A stretch of 64,000 bases of DNA, taken from Apiotrichum sp. Y4204. Lineage: Eukaryota > Basidiomycota > Tremellomycetes > Trichosporonales > Trichosporonaceae. Positions 25,139 to 37,954 of the stretch are shown here, piece by piece (position 1 is the stretch's first letter; each line of letters starts with the position of its first letter). The position numbers and the translations under genes are program-made. A model generated the notes under the pieces. The model ran no database searches. It was not told where the DNA came from and saw only the letters and a program-made list of their open reading frames with translations. The stretch is taken from NCBI GenBank assembly GCA_025531455.1, contig JAMYHL010000006.1, positions 496,001 through 560,000 of the forward strand. Direction: 5' to 3'.

Positions 25139-25715
25139 CTTGCTGGGTGTCCCTGCTAAATTGGGATGGAAGGAGAGTGTCGATTAGGTGGGGGGGAGAC
25201 GGGATGGAGGCAACTTCGGAAATCAACGTTGCAATGTTAACAACGTTGTTGACGCTAGAAGTCGCGTGCTCCCCACCAGCCTGGCATCCGAGGCTGCACG
25301 CGGTGCTCCCCTCATAATGACCAGCCCATATCAGTAGTGGTAGCCCCACTATGGGAGCCAGATGATGCTCCACCAATTTAGGTCAATGACCCATTACCCG
25401 GGGAACTGCCATACTACGGGCGGCCCTGCCATTTTCCTTATCTCTACAAAACGTCATTGGCCGTGCGCAGTGCGGTAACATTCCGCATTTGGCCCAGAGC
25501 CTGGATTAAACGCCGGGCAAGGGCGCACAACGGCCCGGAATAGATCACCGCCCTAACTGGCTGATGGCACAAGGCCGATAATGCAGACACTGCATCCTCC
25601 GTTCTGCAAGACATACAAATCGCATCAACAATTCTAATCATGCTACAGGATTTCTTGAAGTGTTACACACCCCGGTCGCTGGCGCTCAGCGCTCGGCTTT
25701 CTCAGAGTTCTGCGT
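25139..25715. other. Urease promoter region and 3' end of the sterylglucosidase gene
   Basis: Both flanking genes read leftward. Apart from the GATA candidate nothing distinct is seen, and no gene is supported. Confidence 0.55.
25437..25442 (-). promoter_or_regulatory. GATA-factor site candidate upstream of urease
   Basis: GATAAG on the minus strand lies about 300 bases upstream of the urease ATG; another GATAAG on the plus strand at 25096-25101 sits in intron 1. Fungal nitrogen-catabolic genes are commonly driven by GATA factors through such sites. The motif is short and could occur by chance. Confidence 0.3.
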
Positions 25716-28533
25716 CTAGATAATGGTGCAGCCGAGGTAGGATGAGAAGATATCGCTCCACGTCGGCTCGGGCTCGACGGCGTGGATGGCGAGCGGACCG
25801 CCGTTGCGGCGGATCTCGATATGGTACACCGTCTCCTGTGCCGGGATCGGATACGACCAGTACAGGTACTGGCCGTCGGTGGTGTAGCTGCCGACAGACG
25901 TCTTGACGGAAATGTCAAGTTCCAGGCGGCTGGAAGAGGCATTCTTGAGGAGCTCGTCGGTCGAAACGAGAGATGCCTGGGAGCTGTCGCGCGAGAGGCC
26001 ATTCTGCTGCGGCTGCCAGTTCATGTTGGCAGCATAGTGCACGAAGGGAACGTAAATCTCTGTGACCTGGCTGGCGCTGTCGTCCGGCGAGACACGCACG
26101 GAGAGCTTGAATGATGTCGACTTGATGTCAAAGTCCAAGCGCTCGGGAACGCCGACAGTGGCCACAGGGTACGGGCGGCAGATGGCGCCGACGGCGCGCG
26201 CACCATCGAGGACCAGCTGGGGATTGACCTCTACGCCGGACTGAATCCCCTTCGGTGTGTACGCAGGCGTGTTCAGAGTCATAGACGAGTTCACAGACGC
26301 GACAGGGTCACGCATCTGGTAAGGGGCGTATGAATTCGGAGGTTGCCGGAGGTCGTCCTTGCTCCAAAGAGAGAGGTCCTCGCCATTCCAGTTATCGCCC
26401 CATTTGTGCGAGTTTTCGGGCACATACGTCCACAAGGTGTAGCTGAGCATATTATTGCCATCGCAGCCGTTGATGGAGCAGTCCCATGCGCGCTGCTGCG
26501 ACGAGTAGTCGCCCTTTCCCTTGCCACCGTCGACATAGCCATATGCCCGCTTATTGTCCTGGATGTCAGTTGAGAAGAAGAAAAAGAGTCAACTGAATAC
26601 GTACCATATCATAAGGGCAACCGATCTCACCAATGAGGGTGGGATAACTTCCTATGCTGTCACTGGTGTCCTGCTTGAGCACACCGAGCTGGTCCTGAAT
26701 GACCTTGCGAATTGCGGCTTCGCCGATTCGAATGCACTGCACAATGGACCAGTACTTTCCGCGCAGAAGGCCAAGCGCGTCAGCGTTGAACCAGTTCCAG
26801 TGCTTGGTCATGAGAGTCAGACCGTCGTAGAAGTGTGCGGTCGAGCACGCGCGGCCCCCGAGGAAGCTTTCCGGCAGCTCGGGGAGCGGCTTGAACACTG
26901 ACGTGTTCATAAAGTGGATAGCCTCTGGGTGCCAGGTGCGCACCGTCGACGCGTACGACATCCAGTACTGACGCCAAAAGTCGTTGACAAACTCGACTTC
27001 GTGCGAGGGGTCGGTCGGGAGCGTGTTGAAGTACCAAGGGTTGAGGACGGTGTTCGTCTCCGTATCCCAAACGCCATGCTGGGCCCAGACTGAGGTCAGA
27101 TGAGACAATACGATAAACACTCACTGCAGGTGCCAAGCTTCCAGCTCTCACCGCGCTTCCATCCCCATTTGCCGCCACCGCGTTCTTTCTCGGCCTCCTC
27201 GGTGAGCCAGAGCTTCCGGCCCTTGGGGTCGAGAGTGGTCATGCCGGTCGTCTTCGGGCCCATCGATGTGAATGTGTAGACCGGAACGGTGACAGCCTGG
27301 CCCATCGCAAGCTGCATGTTCTCAAAGGGAGTAGGCACCGGGCCGAGGATAACAGACTGCTCCTTGGGCACCACTCTGATGTCCTGGACGCCAATGAGGC
27401 CCTCAGAGGGCTCATTGATAGAGTCCCAACCTATGACACACTCGTCGTACAAGTCGCCAGCCTGATCGATGTGCTTGGCAAGCGCTGCGACGGCGTTGGT
27501 GAAGTGGTCCTGTAGCCAGTCCTGAATGTTGACACCGTCAATAATGCAGTTAGGCGCGTACGCCTTGCCGGCAAAGAAGAGCGTCCAGACCATGTGGTTG
27601 AAGGCACGGTAGTAGTTGGATGCCCAAACCATCTCGGGCAACGACTGGGGATCCGGCGCCTCGCGGGAGGGGTAGTCGGCCTGAACGAGGGCGGAGTACG
27701 TCGGCACGATCGCTTGCGGGTCGACACCGCAAGCGTAGATGGTCCACAACGGGGCACCAGATCCTCCAGTAAATCGCGACCACTGTGGTTAGCGCGAACC
27801 AGTCCATTCTTCACTCACGACATCCTGGTGGGGGTCCATGTAGACGCGGAAGCCATACTCCTTGCACTTGTAGAGACACTTTACGATGTAGTCCATGTAG
27901 GCATGGTCGTAGATGCCGCTGTAACTGTCAGTCACGCTCGACGCTTTGCCACCCGTGCCACTCACGGTCCCTTGTGCTCAAGACCCTCCCATGTGAAGAC
28001 GAATCGAAGAGTGTTGTAACCCCATGCGCGCAATCGTGCGAGATGCACCTATCGGTCAGCTTCCATCGCTCCTTATCACTCACATCTGCGCTTCCGTCAT
28101 CGAGGTTCAGAGACGAGTTAGTGAAATCACAAGTACCATTCTCCGCATCCTCCCAGAATCCCTCTTGTTCGTGACTGGGGCAGTTTAGCGGATTCTTGGC
28201 AGCGCCCGAGACGTTGACGCCGCGGAGGAGCACGCTGCGCCCATGGACGTCTTGGAAGTGGACAGATGACGAATGGAGGTAATAGGAAGGAACGGGATTG
28301 CCGGTCACAGGGGAGGTGCTCGGTGGGCGCTTGTGCGCGGTCGAGATCTCGCGATGGAAGGTGGAGTGGGAGTGGTGGTATCCCGGACGTTTGGGCTGGG
28401 CCATATTGGAGCCGTCTGGGCTGGAGCGGAGTCGGCGGAGTGCGAATGGGGTGGCGAGAGCGAGTGCGAGAAGAGTGATCAAGACGGGGGGAGTGGTGGT
28501 GATAGTGTCAATGGTCGCGTTAAGAGGTCCCAT
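25716..28533 (-). CDS. SGL1: GH5 steryl-beta-glucosidase / glucocerebrosidase-type enzyme, membrane-anchored
   Basis: Exons 28084-28533, 27966-28048, 27819-27918, 27125-27782, 26605-27089 and 25716-26558 give 872 residues. A hydrophobic segment at about residues 15-33 is a likely membrane anchor. The catalytic domain opens with [15 protein letters not shown] and continues with [12 protein letters not shown] and YMDPHQD. It then has [11 protein letters not shown] (general acid/base Glu near residue 335) and IGEIGCPYD (nucleophile Glu near residue 585). The long C-terminal region after NMLSYTLW carries a beta-sandwich typical of the fungal endoglycoceramidase-related group. In cryptococci the closest enzyme removes glucose from ergosterol glucoside. 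That substrate is inferred from family and length; a glucosylceramide substrate is the alternative. The symbol follows the cryptococcal name. Confidence 0.85.
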
Positions 28534-30935
28534 GCTTTCGATGATGTAGAGGAGATGTAGCAATTCTTGGCGTCGGGCGTCGGGGCGGTGGCGTTCTGTC
28601 GTGTGGGATGGTCTTCTTGTGGCTAATGGCGAGTGGGGATGTGTGTAAGGATCTGTGTGGAGATTACCGGGGGTGGGACGATGATGGACACAGATTGGGA
28701 CGCCCCCAGGCACCAAGCACCACACATCTCTACTATTGTGAGCCCGTACACCGAGGACGGGCGCGGCGGCCGCCGGATCTCCGTGTCTCCAATGTACTAA
28801 AATACCGATGACGTATGCATGTAGAGCAAAATTTGTCCGGCTTTGTGCGCTGATATGGAAGCCGAGCCTGCCAGAAGCTGCCAGAGGGTGGTTCGGCGCG
28901 GCCATTCGCATCGCCGCAGTCGTTCTTCTGCGGAGTTCATGGGACGATGGCACGATCGTTTTATCAGATTGCTCAGCAGGATAAGCATGTCGCAGTAAAA
29001 GTTTTCTGGATTGCTAGATGGAGGATGCTTCCATTGCGCCCTCTCGGCCGCCGATCGTGTTTCACGGCCGTCTGGCGCGTCTGGTCGCGAGATGTGATTC
29101 CAGATCAGGGGAACCGGGGCTAGCGAGGAGGTTTGATCAGCGCTCCGATCTCACCGCCAACTGACTGTGTGTATTCTGGTTCTGACTCCTCTCATTTGAC
29201 TGACTAAACGGTGGTACGATAAGCTTCCTGAGGCGTTGGCATACAAAAGTACCGTATGCACGATCTGCACGGGCGATGATGGCTATCCCGCGAACAACAA
29301 GCGAGCACTACTCTGTTATCTGATCACGAGGCTGTTATCTAGATAACCCAGCACTCCCGCCTTAAAGTTTCAGAACAGATCTCGGAGGTGGCGACCTCCA
29401 GCTCGGAGGGGTGCCACCACCGATTGGCTCCCCGGAAAGCACCACAAGCAGCGTTCAACGTTGGGGATGCGGATCCCAGCGTTCCAGCCTCTAGGTTTGG
29501 GTGCAGATGTCTGAGATGGTGCGCACTGCGAACTCCGTATTCTTTTTGACCAAGTCATCAATGAGCTTGAAGCAACTCGGCTATAATGTGTGATCTACAT
29601 AGACAGTCGTAGTGAAGATACTTTCAGTGATTTTCTATCATCAGCTTGGCCGGCAATGAGGCCGTTCACAACCACAAGCAGGAGAACACGCTCAGAGCGG
29701 GTGCTCTCAAACCCAGTTTGCGCTCAATTTGCAGCTTGAATGCCGATCGGACACTCATGCATATTCCGTCGAGCTCGCACTGTTAGGTAATGAGGAACCG
29801 TGGTATGGTGACGTACTAGCGCCGGCGGTAGCTGAGTGGAGCATGTCCTTGTTGGATATCAAGTCAAGTGGCCGCCCGTGGTATGTCCTCGTTGGATATC
29901 AAGGTAAGTGGCCGCCCGTTATCACAGTTGCCGCCCTCCACCGGGCTCACTGTCAGTCGACTCGAGTTCGCCATTCAGCAGTCCGCTCACCGTGTGGCCA
30001 ATAGCGCGGCCCCGGACTTGAGGACTCTAGACGCCGCGTCTCGGCGCGGGGTAGGACCGCCTGACCAAGCGACAGCCCTGGCCCGTTGGCAAGTAACCTG
30101 AAGGATCGGAATGCATGACGAGCACATGGGCATGTGGAGGACGTTGCCGCCATGCTGTGAGCTAGTCAGCTCCGTATATCCAACTTTTTTTATATCGGTG
30201 AGCAACAAGCGCCGGGCGGCTAGCACCCCGAAGCGGCGGCTGGGCCATGTGATGAGGGGTGGTATGTGGCTCTGGGGGAGCTTTGGTGCTTGGCGGTTTG
30301 AGCGACCACAGCGGCTGGCCGGAGTGGAGCTCCAGACTTTGACCCGGCCGGAACAGGTCCTCTGGTTGCTGGGCGTGGCTGGCTGGACCAAAAGTGGCGA
30401 AAGGGGTTTATTCGAGTTGTGCCATGTGCGCCCAACCGCGGCCAGCGTGCCAGCGGCCAGCCGGCCAGCCGGGGCATAGTGTGGAGCACAGCCAGGCTAG
30501 CCAGGGCCATGCTCCAAGCCAGGGCCGAAATGGCGGCAATGGCAAGAGTGGCGAGGCCCCAAAAGACACCCCGCAAGGCCGCAAGATTGCCAGAGTGGTG
30601 TCGGTGATGAGCGATCCGCGGGCGGCTACTAGATCCAGAAACAGGCGGCAAGAGCGCGACAGCGGTTGTGTCGCGCTGTGAATCAGCTTGTCGCATGCAG
30701 CCCGTGCGCAGCGTCGGCGTTGATTGACGGCTCTGCAGACGCGCCGGGTGGGCTGGAAACAGGTCACGGGGTACGGGGGTGTGCAGCATGCTTTAAAGGG
30801 CGTGCATGCCGACGCCGGATGGGCCTCTTCCCAGACCACATATACATCGACGTTCCCACTTCTGCTCGCAAAACTCGAGCCTCACGTCTGTGCTACCTAC
30901 TCTACTCTTCACCCGACCACCACCTCCTATCCACA
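28534..30935. other. Long divergent intergenic region (2.4 kb)
   Basis: Promoters of the sterylglucosidase (leftward) and PUT2 (rightward). It contains a 40-bp imperfect tandem repeat at 29841-29920 and clustered CCAGCCGG words near 30452-30475. Long frames on the minus strand between 30220 and 30840 fall in a GC-rich patch and show no family match or splice logic, so I do not call a gene. Confidence 0.5.
29841..29920. repeat. 40-bp imperfect tandem duplication
   Basis: Two 40-base units starting near 29841 and 29881 share ATGTCCT-GTTGGATATCAAG and GTGGCCGCCCGT with only a few differences. The unit is not coding. Confidence 0.75.
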
Positions 30936-32882
30936 ATGGCCCAGCTCGCCCAGTTCAAGGTTCCCGTCATTGAGAACGAGCCCATGAGGGCCTACGCCCC
31001 GGGCTCGAAGGACCGCGCCGGCCTCGAGGAGGCGCTCGCCAAGATGGCCGCCGCTGCCCCCTTCGACGTCCCCTGCGTTGTTAACGGCAAGGAGGTGAGT
31101 AGCGGCGTCGACGGTAGCTGTGATCGGCGTCGGACATGACAGAACCCCGGAGCCTCCTGAATTCCAGGCCGGCCTGGATCCGGGAGGTTGGAGGGGCGCA
31201 GTCGTTTGAAGCCGCCACAATGCCGATCATGTCACACGGACCCTCTGCTGACAACCAGATCCGTTCCGGCGACAAGCAGCCCCAGTGCATGCCCCACGAC
31301 CACAAGAAGAACCTCTCGTTCTACCACGCCGCCACTCCCGAGACTGTCACCCAGGCCATTGACGGCGCCCTCGCCGCCAAGGCCGGCTGGGAGGACATGC
31401 CTTGGGCCGACCGCGCTGCCATCTTCCTCAAGGCCGCTGACCTCGTCGCCACCAAGTACCGCTTCGACATCATGGCCGCCACCATGCTCGGCCAGGGCAA
31501 GAACGCCTGGCAGGCTGAGATCGACTCGGCTGCTGAGCTCGCCGACTTCTTCCGTGCCGCTGTCAAGTTTGTTGACCAGCTCTACCAGCAGCAGCCCGCG
31601 GCCAACTCGCCCGGTGTCTGGAAGTGAGTCCGCTCTAAATGCGTTTCCCAGACAATTACTAATGGCAGCCGTACCGAGTACCGCGCGCTTGAGGGCTTCG
31701 TCCTTGCTGTCACCCCCTTCAACTTTGTGAGTGACGTCATAGCCACAACCTCATAGTAACAACTTCTAATCTTCCAGACCGCCATCGGTGGTAACCTCGT
31801 CGGCGCCCCTGCCATCGTCGGCAACGTGATCGTCTGGAAGCCCGCTCCCGCTGCCAACTACTCGTCGTACCTTGTCTTCAAGATCCTCGAGGAGGCTGGT
31901 ATGCCCCCGGGAGTTGTTCAGTTCGTCCCCGGCTCGCCCCCGGACATTGTCAAGCAGTGCATCGACCACAAGGACTTTGCCTCGCTTCACTTCACTGGCT
32001 CCACCCACGTCTTCCGCCAGCTCTGGAAGGACATTGGCAACAACATTGAGAAGTACCGCAGCTACCCCCGTGTCGTTGGTGAGACCGGCGGCAAGAACTT
32101 CCACCTCTACCACCCCTCGGCCGACATCAAGTCGGGTGTTGTCCAGGCGATCCGTGCCGGTTTCGAGTACTCGGGCCAGAAGTGCTCGGCTCTCGGCCGC
32201 TGCTACGTTCCCCGCTCGCTCTGGGAGGGCGGCTTCCGTGACGAGCTCAAGTCTCAGGTCGAGAACATCAAGATCGGCCCCTGCGACGACTTTGCCAACT
32301 TCACCGGCCCCGTCATTGGCCGCGCTGCCTACGATCGCATCACCGGCATGATCAACAAGGCCAAGGAGGCCGGCGGTGAGATCCTCGCTGGTGGCTCGGG
32401 TGACGACTCGAAGGGCTTCTTCGTCAAGCCCACCGTCATCGTCACCAAGGACCCCAAGTCCCTCACCATGGTCGACGAGATCTTCGGCCCCGTCATCACT
32501 GTCTACGTCTACGAGGACGCCGACTTTGACAAGACTTGCGAGCTTATCGACACCACCACCCAGTACGGCCTTACCGGTGCCATCTTCGGCCAGGACCGCA
32601 AGGCTGTCGTCCACGGTGCCGCCAAGCTCCGCAACGCTGCCGGCAACTTCTACATCAACGACAAGTGCACCGGCGCGGTCGTGATGCAGCAGGCGTTCGG
32701 GGGAAGCCGTGGCTCCGGAACGAACGACAAGAGCGGCTCGATGTCCATCTTCTACCGCTTCGGTGAGTTTGACTTGATATCTGAACTTTGGGCCTTTTCT
32801 GACGCCTCTAGTCTCCATGCGCTCCATCAAGGAGAACTTCATTGCTCCCGAGGAGTACGAGTACCCCAGCAACCTGGTTTAA
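30936..32882 (+). CDS. PUT2: Delta-1-pyrroline-5-carboxylate dehydrogenase (ALDH4 family)
   Basis: Exons 30936-31094, 31259-31623, 31669-31726, 31778-32762 and 32812-32882 encode 545 residues, the usual length. The enzyme oxidises glutamate semialdehyde/P5C to glutamate with NAD+, the second step of proline use in mitochondria. Visible family features are VTPFNFTAIGGNL, GNVIVWKPAPAANYSS, FTGSTHVFRQLW, the general-base Glu in VGETGGKN, the catalytic Cys in YSGQKCSALGR, and the C-terminal FGGSRGSGTNDKSG. No classic mitochondrial presequence is evident at the N-terminus, so targeting is uncertain. The first intron is long (164 nt) and the codons are almost all C-ending, suggesting high expression. 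Confidence 0.95.
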
Positions 32883-33553
32883 AAAGCTTGATCGAGCTGT
32901 GGCATGTATATAGAAGCAGTAATGGCATGTATTATAGATGGTTTTATGAACATCGTGCTCGAGCTCGAGAGGTGCCACACTCGTGGCGCCCATCCTTCTC
33001 CGCCCCAGATGCTGTAGCACCTCCAACTCATTGAGGACCTCACTGTCAGTGTGTACTGCGTTTCTGTTGATCTACAGAATGCCCGAGTCGTGCAGTATGC
33101 AAGATATCTCGCAGCTAGACATCTTCGAAGGATGCTAAGATGGAGCTTCGGAAAAATGGAGGGATCGTCAAAAATTCAGAATGACTTGGGGGGCTCAAAA
33201 GTGGAGTGTGCCTAATGAGATTTCAATCAGAGCGATTACCCTGTCCAGAACTTCCTAATCGGCGACTTTGGTACTTGACCGGACACCCTGCCATGGCCAT
33301 ATGATTACCTTCCCCCCCCCATTCCCCTCCCAATGCAGCGGCTTAATACTGTACATCCATAAGCCTCAACGAACACATGAAGAGCAAGACGTCCGCCGAG
33401 AGTGAAGCGAAGGTCCTTGATCCTTGAACATGGTGTCTTGTGGAGATGGAGGATCCGCGGATAACTCGGCCCCGACGCCCATCTAAATACCGACGGTTGC
33501 CGAATTCCTAGTGTCGTTTCCCCCATCTATCATCAGCTCACTGGACGACAGTC
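32883..33553. other. Intergenic region upstream of the monooxygenase gene
   Basis: Holds the PUT2 3' end and the monooxygenase promoter. A run of nine C lies at about 33312-33320. No gene or RNA is recognised. Confidence 0.55.
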
Positions 33554-34952
33554 ATGACCGCAGGCAGTAAGGACTTCACGATCGCGATTGTCGGCGGCGG
33601 TATCGCTGGCCTGACGCTCGCGATCGCGCTGCACGCGCGCGGCCTCAACGTGACAGTGTACGAGCGGTCCGCGGCATTCGGCGAGATCGGCGCCGGCGTG
33701 AGCTTTACGCCAAACGCGGTGGCGGCGATGAAGGTGTGCCATCACGGGGTGTACGAGGCGTTTGAGCGTGTGTGCACGCGTAACACGTCTGAGAAGAAGC
33801 GCGCCGACGGCGTCTTCTTCGACTACGTCAAGGGATATGATCCCACGCTCAAGGAAGGCGAGATGCCCAAGATCGAGTTTACGATCCGCAATGAATACGG
33901 GCAGAACGCGGTTCATCGTGCCCACTTTCTCGATGAGATGGTCAAGCTCCTCCCGGGTGATATCGCGCGGTTCGGCAAGAGCCTCCTCTCTGTAGAGCAG
34001 GGCGAGGACGTCGCGACGCTCCTCTTTGCCGACGGGACCAGCGCGACGGCCAACGTCGTGATCGGCTGCGATGGGATCAAGAGTCGGGTTCGCCGATCAA
34101 TGTTTGGCGAAGATGCTCCATGCGCATTCCCCCGCTACACGCACAAGATCGCGTACCGTGGCCTCATCCCGATTGAGAAAGCAACAGCCGCCGTGGGGCC
34201 TGACATGGGCCAGAACTCGTACATGCATGTGAGTGATGGGCTCGTTTGCGGAACTGACTCTAGCTTGGTCCCAACGGCCACCTCCTCACGTTTCCGGTCG
34301 CACACGGCAAGGTTCTCAACATTGTCGCGTTCCACCAGGACGATGGCGAATGGGTGGATTCCGAGCGCCTCACAAAGAAGAGTACCCGCGAGCAGGCGCT
34401 CAAAGACTTTGAGGGATGGAGTCCTGCCGTACGTGCGCTGTTGGGCATGTGCGACGAGGAACTCAGTGTGGTGAGTGCTGCCCAGTGTGGGCGATATACT
34501 GCTACTAGAAAACAAGGCCACACCGCTGATGGCAGTGGGCGATCTTTGACCTCGAGAATGAGGTGCCGTCCTTCGCCAAGGGGCGGGTGGCGCTGAGCGG
34601 TGATGCCGCACACGCAACATCGCCACACCACGGTGCCGGCGCCGGATTCTGCGTCGAGGACGCGGCGGTTCTCGCGACGATCCTCGCTGACCCACTGACG
34701 ACCACGGCAACGATCCCGCAGGCCCTGGCGGCGTACGATGCATGTCGCCGCGAGCGGGGACATTGGCTCGTCAAGAGTAGCCGCCACCTCGGGCGCATGT
34801 ATGACTGGCAGGAGACGATGGGGAGTGATATGCAGAAGATTCGGGAGGACCTTGAGGAGCGGTACGCTGTGCTCTATGGTGTCGGTATGGAGAAGATGTG
34901 TGAGGCTGCGAGGTTGGAGTTGCAGAGGAGGGTGAAGGGTGACTTGTCTTAG
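33554..34952 (+). CDS. FAD-dependent monooxygenase, salicylate-hydroxylase-like
   Basis: Exons 33554-34228, 34264-34470 and 34536-34952 give 432 residues. The protein is a class A flavoprotein hydroxylase: an N-terminal Rossmann motif IVGGGIAGLTLAIAL with a downstream acidic residue (VTVYERS), a middle IGCDGIKSRVR block that contacts FAD and NADPH, and a C-terminal LSGDAAHATSPHHGAGAGFCVEDA block binding the flavin phosphate. Relatives hydroxylate small aromatic acids such as salicylate or 3-hydroxybenzoate. The substrate cannot be read from sequence. No signal peptide or membrane segment is seen, so it is probably cytosolic. The 35-nt first intron ends in CTGACTCTAG. Confidence 0.88.
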
Positions 34953-35251
34953 GCCGTCGTTTGTACTCGTTCTGAACTGTATTGTACAATGCAATGTGAC
35001 AAGGTCCGCCAAACATCTTAGCAACTTGAGTCTCATCACCCGTCGTCGCTCACAAAAGACATGCAGTAATCGATATATCGCAAAACGCTGAAGCTGTCTT
35101 GGAGAACTTCTGGCCATCTGATCATCGAGCGAGCGATTCTAGTAACAGTTTCTGGGGCCCCAGAAATGATATCGACCGTCACCAAAATGACATCGATAGG
35201 AACGATCGTCAACTCTGAACATGAACTTTACACACTTCCCCATATGCGCCC

Positions 35252-37866
35252 ATGACTCTAACCGCGGTCTCGAGGGCCGTATTTTCGCGACTACCGCTGC
35301 GACAATGGCGGCATCGCGCATTCATTCCGGGCACCCTGCGGCATCTAGACGTTCGGTGCAAGTCGGACGCGGCGCGAAGGATACCTGCCGTTTTCGTCGA
35401 GGATGGTCGGCCTACACCGACAGTGCCGATGGAGGTGGGGCAGAAACCGCACCGGCGACCCTCTAAACGATCACGCGTACCAGCCCAGCAGCCCACTGCC
35501 CATAATTCCCGGGCGGAGACCTCAAGTGCCGAGCCTGCTACGCCCCAACTCCGGCCGTACCAGAACGAAGCGATTACCGCGTGTCTCGAAGCGCTTGGGC
35601 GTGGACGGCGGCGGATTGGGGTCTCCTCGCCAACGGGGAGCGGGAAGACCACAGTGTTCATGAACCTGATCCCGCAGATCGAGTTTGAGGGGCGCAAGCA
35701 GGTTCTTGTCCTTGTTGGTAGCGTTGAGCTCGCCTCGCAGGCTGAGGCAGCTGCGAAGCGGATTCTTGGAAACGGATACACTGTGGAGGTGGAACAGGGA
35801 ACACGCGTTGCGAGCGGCAAAGCTGATGTGTGAGTGGAGAACTTGGAGATATATCTGACAGCAGGACGATCGCGACGTATCAGACTCTCAACAACGCCCA
35901 GCGGTTGGCGAAATTCAACCCCGACAACTTCAAACTGGTTATCGTGGACGAGGCACACCACGCTGCAGCTCTCTCGTGAGTCTGTATAAAACTTCTGCTG
36001 ACAACAGGTATCTCCGTCTACTGCACTACTTCAACGACCAGGTACAACTTCCCTCATCTACTGGGCCATTTTCGACGTGAGTTGATAGGTTTGAAGCTGA
36101 ACTTACTTGACTCCAGATTCGACCATGGGAACCGTGTTCCTGTTATCGGGTTCAGCGCGACATTTACGCGCCACGACCAGCTCGCGCTCAGCGCTGCGTT
36201 CGAGGAGATCGTCTTCCACCGCGATGTCAGGCACATGCTCCAGGAGGGCTGGTGAGCTGTTCCAGGCAAGGCGATACTAATTACAGGTTGTCTCCTGTTA
36301 TTTCTACAGCTGTGTATGCTACGCTCCACCTCGAAAACGTCGGCCTCACTCAGAAAGGCGACTACAACACGATCGCGCTGGCGCACAGTGTGAACACTCC
36401 CGAGACAAACAGTCTGATCGTCCGCACCTATCTGCATCAAGCCTGTGAGTATATCTTCACAGCCCTTCTAACTCTCAGCCGATCGTCGGTCGACGCTTGT
36501 GTTTGCCGTGAATCTGAAACATGTCGCCGCGCTGGTCTCCGAGTTTCGGCATGCAGGCGTCGATGCGCGCTCGATTTCCGCGCACACAATCCCGCGTGAG
36601 CGGAAGGAAACGATTGCGCAGTTCGCGGCCGGAAAGTTCCCCGTCCTCATCAACTGCGAGGTGCTCACTGAAGGCACAGACATCCCAGAGGTGAGATGGA
36701 TAATGGTTTTCATCTGACCTCAGATCGACTGCATCATCCTCGCGCGGCCGACGAAGAGCAAGAATCTGCTGGCCCAGATGGTCGGCCGCGGATTGCGTCT
36801 CTCGCCCGAGAGCGGCAAGACGAACTGCTACCTTCTGGACATTGCGGACAACATTACACGCGCGAGCGGCATGATGGTTGCCCCAACACTGTTTGGCCTT
36901 AGTGCTGAGCACGGCACGTCCGCCGAGCGTGACTCTACCAAGCCAGCTGAAGACCGATATGCTGCAAAACAACCGACCGATGAGGCGCCTTCCGCAACAA
37001 TCCGTAAAGTCACGCTCGTGCATAGCACAGATCCGTTTGGTCTGGAGCCTGCGGAGAGGGCCCCCATCCTCGCCAAAATGACACCAAATGCCTGGGTAAG
37101 TGGGAAGCGAGTCGGGCGCTAACATCAGGTGTCGGTAGGGAACGGGCGATATATCCTCGACTTGGCCGGTGAGTGATGGTCACGCCGTGACGATGCCGAT
37201 GCTGACCAACAGGACGAAGTTTCCTGACCGTTGCACCCGAGAGCGTCTCCCAAGAAAGCGTCGTGGAATCAGGCACAGAGCTGTGGAGTGTGAGCTACAC
37301 CCAGCGGCTCCCGGACGACGTACCCCAGGCCTCCTCGCTGTACCGTCGGCGCGTGGAGATCGGCAGAGCGGAGAGCCTGGAGCGCGCTCTCGCGACCGGA
37401 GACAAGTTCGCAGAGACTACCGTCGGCTATACCCATTCCCAGCAGCTGTGAGTGAGCGGTGTTGCCCCACCTGACTCCAGACTGCGGCGCAATGCCGCGT
37501 GGCGCTCGCGTCCCGCGTCGGACAAGCAGATTGATATGCTTCTCTCCATGAAAGGCATCTCTGCTGAGCGGGACGACGCCCGGCAGGAGATCCGGATCTT
37601 CGGGCGTACGATAACTCGTGACAAGCTGACAAAAGGACAAGTGTCGGCCTTTGTGTATGTTGTGTCGTGGAGATGAGAGCTGACTTAAGAACGGGCGCGC
37701 GACATGGCGCAGTAGTGAGTCTTCTATCTCCTAACGGGTTTGAAGACACCATACTGACGGACAGGCACAATTCAAGAAGCAAGAGGCGGTCCTCATGCGC
37801 GAGAAAGCCAAAAGACAACGGCAGCTTGAGAAGGACTCGCGCAACCTCCGTCTGCCTGGCGTTTAG
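35252..37866 (+). CDS. IRC3: Mitochondrial DEAD/DEAH-box helicase, IRC3-like
   Basis: Twelve exons (35252-35830, 35866-35975, 36008-36076, 36117-36251, 36287-36444, 36479-36690, 36724-37095, 37129-37168, 37213-37447, 37481-37654, 37690-37714, 37765-37866) give 736 residues. The N-terminus is rich in Arg, Ser and Leu without acids (MTLTAVSRAVFSRLPLRQWRHR), as in a mitochondrial presequence. Helicase motifs are in order: a Q-motif-like LRPYQNEAI, Walker A SSPTGSGKTT, motif II IVDEAHH, motif III FSATFTR, and motifs IV-VI with VLINCEVLTEGTDIPE and QMVGRGLRLS. In yeast Irc3 is a branch-migrating helicase that maintains mitochondrial DNA. The third exon runs through a tempting internal GT at 36041; only the donor at 36077 keeps frame. 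Nine introns are 40 nt or shorter. Confidence 0.88.
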
Positions 37867-37954
37867 ATGCAATAGAACAGGACTCTTAAGTCATCCCGCA
37901 TTTCCTCATTCCAATGAATACTAGCATGCATAATCTCCCTGCGAGATACCACGT

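Noticed and set aside
30220..30839. Overlapping minus-strand frames of 143-189 codons upstream of PUT2
   Set aside because: They lie in a GC-rich patch with few stops on any frame; no domain, no splice logic and no plausible start context.
31766..32872. 368-codon open frame on the minus strand across PUT2
   Set aside because: Antisense shadow of the highly codon-biased PUT2 exon, which has full catalytic motifs.
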